From the NCBI GenBank assembly GCA_015143295.1, contig CM026561.1, positions 42,350,875 through 42,414,874 of the forward strand: a stretch of 64,000 nt of DNA, in the 5' to 3' direction. This document shows, piece after piece, positions 19,804 through 31,800 of the stretch (positions are counted from its first letter, which is position 1; every line of letters starts with the position of its first letter). This DNA comes from Tetracentron sinense. Lineage: Eukaryota; Streptophyta; Magnoliopsida; Trochodendrales; Trochodendraceae. The position numbers were made by a program, and so were the translations under genes. The notes below the pieces were generated by a model that saw only the letters and a program-made list of their open reading frames with translations, did not search any database and had not been told where the DNA came from.

Positions 19804-22800
19804 ATGCTCAGAGCTATTCAGATAATTGGTTCCTCACCTGGGGCCGTCTCATCTCCATTGCAGAGATGGAAACCCTACGGGAACGGATTCTCGTTCATCT
19901 CAATCTCCACTAAACCCTGGCCTTCCTCGAGAAGAGCAGTAGCTTCACTTCTATTACCCATTGTTTCTGTTTGTGGGGGCGGTTGTTTTAGAGCATTCCG
20001 AATGTCTGCAACTCGTTCTGAATCGAATCAAGACGGTGGTTCCTCTTCTTTTTCTTCATCACCATCTGCATTTCAGCCGGTGGTGAGTTTTTCTGATAGC
20101 TCTCGTTTTCAGATGAAATGGTTCCGGGTTGCTCTTCTTACTTGGTGCATTTTCTTTTGTGGGGTTGTGTGATTTTGAATTGTGATGGTGGAGTTAAATG
20201 GGATTGTGTCATTATGTAGAATTGGCTCCTATTTTTTTTTTTTGATAATTTAGCAATAATTGGGTTGGAAAAGAAAAGGGGTTTGACACTGTAGTGTTTA
20301 TCTCTTGTTGGATTATATTTGGTGTTGTTTTATGGCTATTTCATAAGGGGTAGATCTCTTCTCTTACCTTATGTTATTAGTTATTACACAAATCCTGATG
20401 CCATGCATTTCCCTCCATCGTTAGAAGACATGGTATCATACCTAATATCCATCGTTAGAAGACATGGTATCAGAACTAATATCCTTCCTGCTCACGCAGG
20501 AGCGGCTACAATTGCTTTAGTTGGGGAGGGGATGCTGCCATAGATTTTGGCCACCTGTTAGTTGATGCAAAGGAGATCACTGGCTCCTGAGCCTCCAATT
20601 CCTTTTGTTGGTTCCTACGCCCCATCCCTCGCCTGCCTGACACCTATCTAGCAATTTTACGATGCCAAAAGTAGCAGCATTCTTTTCACCTCAATAATAA
20701 GAATTTGGTCAACAGGGTGTCTGTATAACGGTTTCGGCCGTTATTATTATTATCATTATTTTTTTGCTTAAAAAAAATCCAAATAAATAGAATAAATAAA
20801 AAACATGCAATAAATGAGTAAAAAGATACTTCTAAAGTCAATATAAGCTCAAAATCTAGAAATAATGAAATTAGTTGGGACAAGGTTTGAAACATACACA
20901 TAATCCAGTCCAGACTCCAGATAAGCAGATACATACACATCTGCTAAGTGCTAAAGCTACATAGAATTACGGACTAGCTCATCATCATTTCTATTTGGTT
21001 GGACGAGTGAGTTTAAGGGTTTTCGGAACCCCTTTAAACCTTAAAATCGCAAACGAGTTCTACGCCCGAAACCGTTACATATTGGATGTAACACCCGTTA
21101 CATTACGGTTTCGGGCGTTACGTATTCTTTTCGGAATAATTGGGTAAAGGTTCGGTATCGGGTATCGGAGGCAACCGAAACGGTTACATAACAGGCGTTA
21201 CTTAACGGTTTCGGCGAGTTTTTTAACCATGGTTGTAGCCAACAAGGTAGGGCTGTAGGTACCATTTACAATGTCCCTGGGAAGACACCATAAACTGATT
21301 TTGGGGGCTTCATTTTTTATGGAGCCTTGGATTTTATGGGGATTTCCCTAGGGTGTATCCAAGCCGAGCTAGCTCGAAGTCTCAGCTCGGCTCGATCAAG
21401 CTAAGTTCAAGCCGAGCCGTTTTTTGAGATTGAAATGTGCTAAAGCCAAGCTCGAGCTAATGCTTGTTTATTCAACTCGGCTTGAATATTATATATAAAA
21501 TAATATATATTATTTATAATATTAATATATTTATTTAAAAATAAGTTTTTAATAAATCAAGCCTAGCTCGGCTCGAACTTGAATCAATTCGAGCTGGAGC
21601 TGAGCTGGATCCAAGCTATTATATTTGAACCGAGCTTTTTGAGCTTGAGTTGAGCTCGAGCCTGGCTTGAAACAGTTCAAGCCGAGCTTGAGCTTGGCCC
21701 AGCTCGGCTCGAATACACCTCTAGATTTCCCTTTGATTGATGACTTGTCCACCGATTCCGAATGCAGACTTGGCTTGAGAGGCAATTCTAACTTTTTAGT
21801 TGGACTTGTGTTTCACTTAACCCTTACCGGGGTAGGGGTGTGGTTTATCCCCACTATTTGGAGGGGGTCCATGGAGGTGGCACCAATCAGATTGAGTGTC
21901 CCCTTCAGGAGCAAGCAACTCCCCAAATAGTAAATATGGGTAATAATTACATTTCCTAAAACTCATAGTTTCATGTTTACATATAGTTTCTTTACAATCT
22001 ATTTATATGATGCGAGACATCTATTACGTACAAATTACAAGTCTTTGATAGTGGAAGCTCTCCGGAATGGTCTGCGGCCGTGGACGTAGTCACATATTGT
22101 GATGAACCACGTACATACTTTTCTTGTGGTTGTTGTTTTCCGTTGTTATTTGTAGATTGTAGATTTTTTTTTTGATTCGTTTTGTTGCAATGAACTAGTG
22201 TCATAACTTCAGGTTAAGGTTCTGTGATATCTATGAAGGTTTCAAATGTAAGGTTCGAGGTAGATAAATTTAATGGAAAGATTAACCTTTGCTTGTGGCA
22301 ATCCAAAGGCCGAGATCTATTGGTTCAACATGGTCTTCATAAGGCGCTTCTCTTAAAAGAGGAGAGAATCAATTTTAGACGAAGAATGAGAGAAATAAGA
22401 TTGAAAGACAGTGAGCGCTATCAGTTTGTCTGGCAGATGAGGTGCTCTATAATGCAATGTTTTAAAACGCTAAGGCATGGGGCGTGGCGTTAGGATCTCA
22501 AAATACGTGAGGTGTAAGCCTCGAGGTGTGAAACTTAAGTATCAAAAGAAAGCCTTACGCTAGCTCATTTTAACAAACAAATGTATAAAAATAAGAATAT
22601 TGCAAAATGATTCAAAAAAATTAATTAATACACACACACATGTGTGTATGCGCACTCATATGTTATTCTATATAAATTATTTAGTCATAAAAAAATAAAT
22701 TTAAGAGGCAAGAAAGCTAAAATTTAGTTTTACTAGTTTGTTCATATACATATTGAAAAACGGATCATGTTCAATCATGTGATTGATTTTGGATTCCAAA

Positions 22801-25800
22801 AAACAATTACAAAGTAGTCACCAACTACATATGTTAGACAATGACTCCAAATCTTTGCAATGTCTACTATGAAAATTAGAGCGAAATATACTCAACAAGG
22901 TTTTAAAAAGCCTAAATATGTTAGATATATTAAATTAAGTGTTAATTTAGACCAATACCAAAATAAAAAAATAAAAAAATGTATCTTTTATCGGTAAAAA
23001 AAATTATGAGGCACACACCTTATAATTTAATGTTTTAAGTCTTAATTATGTGGATAGATTTTTGATTAAACCTCACAGTTTGATTAGTCTTATGAGATTT
23101 AAGCCTCAAGGTTGAGCCTGAAGGCGTTTTCCTTGAGCCTCACCTTGAGGCTAACCTTGAGCCGTAAGTCTCTCACGCCTTTTAAAACACTGCTATAATG
23201 TTATAACTGAGGTTGGCGCTGCAAAGCTGTGGTTAAGGCTCGAAAGCATCTACATGATGAAATCTCTCATAAATTGTTTGTACAACTATACATACTGTAG
23301 TTAAAGGAAGGTTCAAACATTTTTGAGCATTTAAATTCATTGAATAAATTTTCTGTGAGTTGCTGAGCGTCGATGATGAATATAAGGCCCTAATCGTGTT
23401 GTATTCACTTCCTCTATCATATGAGCATTTGTTACAACGTATCTCAATGAGAACGATACGATTAATTTGGAGAGTGTGAATGTGACTCATGTCGAACGAC
23501 TGAGAACTAGACCTTTTGGTGATGAATCTCTAACAGAATGCTTGCTTGTTAAAGGAAAAATAAAGGACAAACGATCTGAAAATGAAGATAGATTCACACC
23601 GAAATCAAAATGTAAGAAGATTATTCAGTGTTTCCATTGTCTGAAAAAAGCATGCCAAGAGTGAATGTCGAAAAAGAGAAAAAGAAAAGAGGAAAGGAAA
23701 GAGTTCCAAAGCATTTGTAGGTTGTAGCACAACATTCAAAAGATTTTGACAATTTTTCTCTGTGATCACGACTACAAGTCATGGGCAAGATATATGACTT
23801 TTAGATTCTGGTTGTTCCTAATATCCTATTATGTGTCCCAATAAGGATGGGTTTGCTGCCTACGATTTAATTAACGGTGGTACTATTTTAGTGGGGAACA
23901 ATGCTCCATGCAAAACAATTGGGATAGGGACAATCAAAAGTCAAAACCAGGATGCTTGATGGAATAGTTAGAACACTTTATGATGTCAGGCATGTTCCTG
24001 ATTTGAAGAAAAACCTTATTTCTTTGAGTGCTTTAGACTCTAGAAGTTTTTAGTTTACAATTGAAGGTGGAGTTATGAAAATCACAGTAGGCGCCCCTGT
24101 TATTATAAAGGCAAAGAAGATAGAAAATTTGTATTTTCGCTAAAGGAGTACAGTTCCAGGTGGAGTTGCAGTGTCTACGTCAGATGATTGGAACAAAGAC
24201 ACGACACTATTGTAGCACATATGCTTTTGCCACATATGTGAGTGTGTCATGACTGGATTAAGCAAATGATAATTGCCCAAAGGTGTGAAAACATGCAAGT
24301 TAGATTCAGTAATGCAGTTCATCGGATGAAAAGCACTCTTGATTACATCCATTCGGATGTTTGGGGTCCTGCAAAGGTTTCGTCAAAATCATGATCTCAA
24401 TTCTTTGTTTCTTTCATAGATGACTATTCAAGAAAGGTATGAGTTTATATCTTGAATAAAAAATGATTAAATATGACGTGTTTAACATGTTCAAACAGTG
24501 GAAAACCATGATAAAAAACAGACATAAAAGAAAGTTAAACGTTTGAGAACGGATGACGGAGGTGAGTACACTTTGTCTGAGTTCGTGAAATCTACGAAGA
24601 TGAAGATATAGGTTGTTATTACATAGCATAATGGGTAGCTAAACGTATGAATCAGACAGTGTTAGACAAAGGTACATTGTACACTGAGTAATGCTAGATT
24701 GGAGAAATTATTTTGGGCCGAGGCAATTAATTATGCATGGCATCTTGTCAACCTATCAGCCTCTAGTGCGATTGATTACAAAATTCATGAAGGGGTATGG
24801 TCTGGTAAATCTGCTCATTATTTTATTTTAATGATATTTGGTTGTCGTACTTATGCTTATGTGAATGATGGAAAACTAGAGCGTGGGGTTATTGCATGTA
24901 TTTTTGTTGGTTTTTCTTCCAGGGTAAGGGATACCGATTGTGGTGTACTGACCCTAAGTCACCCAAATGAGTTGTCTTTTGTTAGAGGGTTACTCATCTT
25001 TAAGAAGGGAGTTAACATGTGAAAAGCACAAGCTCAAATTCATTACCCACATTTTCCCTTCTCGCGAGTTCATAATAAGAATGCGTCTATTGTTAAGTAA
25101 CTCTTCGTTCATGTTATTTTGTTTATAGTAACTCTTATGATATGTAAACTGTGATGTTCAAACTTCTAAGCCCGTCACTCATTAAGTCACTACTCACTAA
25201 AATACATTTATCAAGGATTTTTCATCACAGATTCAGCTTTATTCGAGAATTAATAATGATTTTAGCACAAGATGGAATTCAGACTTGGACGGTATCAGGG
25301 ATTCTGTATATTCCAGAATTAACATATTGCTGTCTTATTAGATTAAAGTTAAACCTTTCATACAGCTCTGGACATCAGCTATATGACGAGACCTAGTTCA
25401 AGAGCTGGTCGATTAGGACCTCTTTCAACCAACCCATACATATTTTTACTTTTCGTAAGGACTCTATAGTATTTCCCAAGTACTTGTAGGCGATGGCAAA
25501 CCGTTAAGCATTAAATGCAACCTATCAACTCATGGAATAAATCAACTTCGTAATATTAATATAAATTGAGACGAGCATGGTACTTCTCAAGTCATTAAGT
25601 ACTTCTTATTGACACATCCTAATACCCAACCAGAAAGGTCTTTTGGTTCTTACTAAATCTTTGAGTAGGAATGAGCCAAAAATTAAAAAATAAAAAAAAA
25701 TAAAAATAATAATCGGGTATCTTGAGTCTTAACTTCATTATTGGCATGCTCTAGAGGTGAGGATCATTGGCATCTTGATGAAATAAGCCGTAAGAACTTA

Positions 25801-28800
25801 TAAGCTGTTGATGTTCTCATGGTTATTGTTGTTGCAAGGGCTGATAATCATCACTATTTTTTTCGAAAAGGGGAGTGTGGCAAATGGGATTTGTATGTTC
25901 TTAGAATCTGTAGAAGATGTAGGTCACTTTGAAATGCAATGTGATCCTTTCTTTCTTTACATCATATCTTCACATACTATTCTCACATACTCTTGAACAT
26001 GGCAAAGACATCCTTCAGATTTACTTTTTCTTTTACAGTAGTTCTAATTACTGGCATTTTTATAGGGTCACATACGTAAGAACAGTTTCTGTCAGTGGTG
26101 TGGTGGCCGAACGAAGCAAGATATTCCTGATGGAGAGGAGAAGATGAGAGCTATTTGCACTATCTGTGGGAGAATCGCCTATCAGAACCCCAAAATGGTA
26201 CAGAACTACTCAAGATTTAATGAAACTTCCATTTCCATCTAATATAAAGATCTCGTTGAGATAGAGCTCTGTTGTGCCGGTTTAAGCAATTGAACGTGAC
26301 AGTTTAAAAAGACTTAAGGAAAATATTTCAATTTAACAGTTTGTCCAAAATAATTCCAGCAATTCTTATACAAATTCCAATTAAAATACAATTCTTATAC
26401 AAATTCCAATTAAAATACTTCTGGCTCTAAGTCTAAGATCTGATTTAAATCTCTTACTGTCAGACAGTTTTTACTCATTTTAGATCCAAACTACATGTTA
26501 GGCTGTTATGACCAATCCCAACATCTAAATATTACGGAAGTGGGTTGAGGCTTATGTCATTTCTTGGTTGAACTAGCTTTATCTAGGTTTGCGGTGAATT
26601 GTGTGGAATTAGACAATTAATATTTCGTATATTTGGATGGTTTTGATGGTCCATAAGGTGACAATAAAGGGGAGGAGTGTGGGCCTTGGTGTTATGATCA
26701 TATCCTCCATGAAGTTCAGGATCTTGTTTCACAAGGAAATGTCTCGTTTTCTTGGGCTTGCAGATTAGCGAATGACCTAGCTGGTTTGTTGGCCAAGGAG
26801 GGGGTGGGTACTGGTCACTGGGTAGGAACAGTCTATGCTTGTGCTGTAGGCCCATCCCATCCTTATTTTGTTTGCCCTTTTGTTTATTATATATATATAT
26901 GTTTGAGCTCCCTAGCTTTTGTTTCATCTTAATACATCGTATTATGTTACCAATGGAAAAACAATACATGAAATTCGTATTTGGTGCACTTTTTTAGTTG
27001 GTTCCCAAATATAATTGTCAAAACTTTGGCAAAAAAGTTTCAATTTTTTTAAATGTTTTCTTTTTGGTCATCATTTGGATCCATCCGTGTTTAATTTGGT
27101 CAATTCCTCGTAACGATTTTATCACAATGTCTTGATTAATGTTTTTGATCTGTGAACCACTGTTGCTAGAACATAATTTTCTTTATCACCGCAAGTTAAA
27201 ACTATCCTTTTTCAACACAAGGCTTTTGACATAGTGATATAGTGAGAAAAATTGCCGAGTCCAAAACTATAATTTATTCTGGGAATTGTTAGCTTGCTCC
27301 ATCTCCTATGAATTTGTTATAGTAAGTACTATTTATGTTCATATGCTAGATGATATGTCTTTAATAAAATATGTTTTGTGCATTTGTGGAACTTGATTCT
27401 AATTTTCATGTTTCTTGACTCGGGATCTTTATTTTGATAGCATTGAAACTATGTTTTTATATGTACAGTTAAACTAAAACTTGCTAATTGTTCTTAATTG
27501 TTGGCACGGATCATAAAATTCGATTTGGTTGCAAGCCAAATATATTATGAAAGGAATGTTATTACCTAACATATCCACCATAATAATTAATATAGATCTC
27601 TACAGATCTTTGGAGTTTCCCTCTCTTATCATAGATGGAGACTCACGCTATTAGATGGGCTGAGGGTGTCGATTGCGGGCCGTGGAGATAGCTTTTGTCA
27701 TCAACAAGATCGTGTTAGTTGCCCCAGGGAACATCTCGTTCTTTTGGATTTGATGTTCAGTGAACATGGTGGCTGCCTCCTTCGCCAAGGATGGTGTTAA
27801 AAAGGAATCTTTGATTTGCGAGCATTTGTCCCTGTAATCCTGTTTTGGTTTTTCTACACGCTTGTACCTCCGGAGGTGTCATTTGACCCTCTTTTTTTTT
27901 TCTTCTCTTCGTTGCTCTTTATCTCTCTTTGATATTGGCTGACCTGTATTATCTTTCTGTTCCTCTTTAAATAAAATTTCTTGTTATTGATTAAAAAAAA
28001 AACTATATCCCCCATAATACAGGCTCATTCTGTTCCAGATTGGGTTATTGTGGGTTCTTCTGATACAATAGGTAGACCCTCCTAAATTTGGTCCATAATT
28101 CCTATGTTTGTACTATAGTAATTGTGCTTATATACAAGCAAAAACCCCATGCGATGCATGGGTATGTGTTAAATAAGGGAAAAAATAAAAAATATATCTA
28201 TATAAATTATCAATTGGAAAAAAAAACTATCAATTGATGCACAATACATATCTACATAAATTATCAATGGTTTGAAGAGATGGGGAAGATAAATTACAAT
28301 TATGTTAGAACAAAAAGAAGATGTAGATGTATATAAGTACAAATATATTATTAGGTCAGGTTTTGGTGATCCTAAAATTTGATTTTTTTTTTTTTTGCAC
28401 AATTAATAAATACTAATTGAAATTAACCATGAACAAGAACTCTGGTTGAAGAGGTAACTGGAGTAACCGAAAAAATGCCTATATAGGGTAGTTTGGAAAT
28501 TATATAAAAATAAAATAACAGACAAAAATACCTTTCTTATATATTAGTAATTACCAACTACCCCTGCCATAAGGCATACATTAAGTTGATTCGATTATCT
28601 CTTCAAGTTAGCTCCTCTTCATAGTTAATCTCTTACTAATTACATATCTATAGATCAATAATTTTTTTTTATGATAATGCAATGTTAACAAAAAGAACTA
28701 ATTTAATTCACAATTTAATTTTGAGGGGGAGCTATGCTTCATCGCCGTGGAGTGGAAGAGTGGAGATTGCCAAATAGATGGAAGCGTGCCATGCTTTGAT

Positions 28801-31800
28801 GGATATTGTCAAACAGAGGATGTTAATAATCTGGTCCAGAGTAAGACTCTGATGGATAGGAGAAAGATACTATGAGTGAAGAATTCAGAAGTTAATTATC
28901 TATTGCTAAGAGAAACACATGCTTTCAAAAGCATAGTATAACAAAATTTGAATTCCAAATATGAAGAAAATTGTTTATCTATCTCACAATTCACAATGAC
29001 GGAAAGTAAAAAAAAAAATCTGAAGCAAAGAGACCTGGCAAACCAATGCATAACAAATCCTAGAAGCATTATGTTTCATTAACACCACTGTGGCTCCTCT
29101 CTCTCCTCGACTTGCCCGAGCATTGAACAAGTGATTGGCTTCTTGATCGCTTCCTAGATGCACCCTTAAAAATAAATTTTTTCTTCTCTCTTTGTCTGAC
29201 TCTTCATTTTCTCCAAGTTGTGGAAGAAGAACAGTCGAGGAGAAAAAGACTTCGACTGGTTTTGAAGCATCGTTGAGGCTAGGTACAGTGAGAAGAAGAA
29301 TTGGAGAGCAGTGAGAATTGAGCCACTTTATATATTTAAAATAAAACTTAACAGAGATCCACAAAGTTGAAAATTGAAATTTCAAAAAAAATTAAATTGT
29401 GAGAACACGTCTCCTAAGAAAGATGGTAAGTGCTGCCAAAATCAATGCTATTGAGGAGATGTTCTAGTGGGCCCTATCTCATCATCAAAGGGTGCGCATG
29501 GACTGCAATCCCTTAATCACTCAGGATTCTCAAACCTTTCAGCAAACCTGGGAAAAAAATAACAAAAAAACACACATTGATTAAAGAAAAAAAAAAACTC
29601 ATTAGGACCTTTGGCCACAATATACTCAGAAACCCAAAAAGTAAAAACAAAAATAAAAAATGAGAGCCCAAACTGAAAAATGCACCATGGGTAAACCAAA
29701 GAATTCCAATTCCTCTTTTGAGTTGCAACGATATCACGGGAGATGTCTGCCCTTATCTTCCACTAGAGAGTGGAGAGTTTATAACAGGAAGATAGAAAGA
29801 GGCATCGATTTGTTGGTATGGGATTTACAGCTTGATCTATATATAGATGGAGAAGAGTTCTATTTTAAGTATTAATTTAAAGGAAGAGATAGAAAGAGAG
29901 AGGAGACAAGGCGTGAGGAAGTGAAAACGTCCCAACTCCCAACAACGCCTGTTTGGAGAGATCAAAGGGTTGAGAATGAAAAAGACTTGATGGTGTGGTA
30001 TAGATTTAAAGGAAGAGAGAATGAGAGAGGAGAGAAGGCGTGATGAAGAGAAAATGTTCTAGCTCCCAACCACACCTGTCTGGGACATCAAAGGGTTGGA
30101 ATGAGAAAGAAGGGGTGGATCCCACTTAGAAATTAGTGAGTAGAGAGAAAAATAGTAATTAATTAACATTTTCATACACACATGGAGTGAAGTTATTGGT
30201 TGAAGGGTGTGCCATGTGGCACCAATTTGAAGGGAATAGAGAGCAATGAAGTGTGTCACATGGATACCAATTGCTATATAGTAGCATAGATACATACTAA
30301 ACACATTCTTTTACATTGTAAAACATCATTGTGATTTTTGTATCTTCTGTACCGATACTTACAGGTGGTAGGTTGCCTCATTGTGCATGATAACAAGATC
30401 CTACTTTGCCAGCGGAAGATTCAACCATCTTATGGTCTTTGGTATGTATAGATGTGAATAGAATTTTGATTTAGAAAGGGGCCAACATTTTTTTTCACTT
30501 CTAATCTATTCTTGAAGAAAAAAAAAGTAGTTATACAGTCCTCAATGGTACATTTATTGTGATTCCTAGCTGGCACTCAGTATCTGGCATGTTCTCCATT
30601 GATGCAGGAGCTGAATCTGGTTAAGAAGCTCAGCAAATTCAAGTTTTTCTGTTATGGGCCCCACTTAGATCTACACAGGGCCGTACATTTGGCTTTTTGT
30701 TCTTAAATGGGCTAGTTCCTTGAGTGGACCAGATTAATTTGGGTTTACGTCAAAGTCAAAGTCCATTAGTAGAGTCTTGATTTTTACTATTAATTTTAGA
30801 AAATTTGAGTTGACTTATTAGAAGTTTATTTTAATTATTTTTTTATTTTATTTTAAGTGATCTTCTTTTGTTTTTAGAAGTTAGATATTCTCTTAATTTC
30901 TCAAGGGAAAAAGATTCAAGTTAGCTTGAGCTTCTAAGTTGGAATTGGAATTGGAATTGGAATAAGAAAGGAATTTTAAGCCATCTATATACATTCCTTC
31001 AAGCTTGCTGAAGCTGATTCAGTGATTAGTTGTTCTATTGATTTCTACAAGTTTTATTTATTATCTACGTTGAAAAACTTTAGCCTACCATTGAGGTAAG
31101 TTCATACTTCAACTTGGATTCAATGGAAGCCTGAGGATACATCTCTCTGGCTGCTGCACTTTTTTAAAAGTTTCCTATTACTGTATTTTGTTTTCATAAA
31201 TTCAGAATTTAGGGTTACTTAAATTTCCCCAAATTTTAGGGTTTGGAAAATTGGAAATTTCTAATTATTTTCTAGGTTTTGATTTGATCTTCAAATTGAA
31301 ACTTGAGTTTTGTTATTAGATCTATTCTACTTTAGATTCCTGTCAATTTTACTCTAGACCAAAATTCCAGGGTTAATTGAGAAATTTCACATTTTTGAAA
31401 AATTTCAGATTTGCCCCAAATTATTCGAAGTTCCAATTGACTGCCCCACTATGGACAGATTAGCCATATGGTCCATATTAGGGTTTAGTAATTCTAGGTC
31501 GATTCCTTGAGGAATTCATGGCTACACTTCATCCATACTTAGTATCATTTGGACGTTTTCCACACAGGACTCTTCCTGCTGGTTACATGGAAATCGGGGA
31601 GTCTGCAGCAGAAGGGGCAGTCAGGGAAACCTGGGAGGAAGCAGGTGCAGAAGTGGAAGTGTTGTCACCGTTTGCTCAATTGGATATCCCTCTTATTGGT
31701 CAAGTGAGCAAAACTGTCTGTTCTTTACCTTAATGACTTCCTATTGACTTGTTAAAGATGTTTGTGTATTTATTGATGGCCTATTTGGAGCAGACATACA

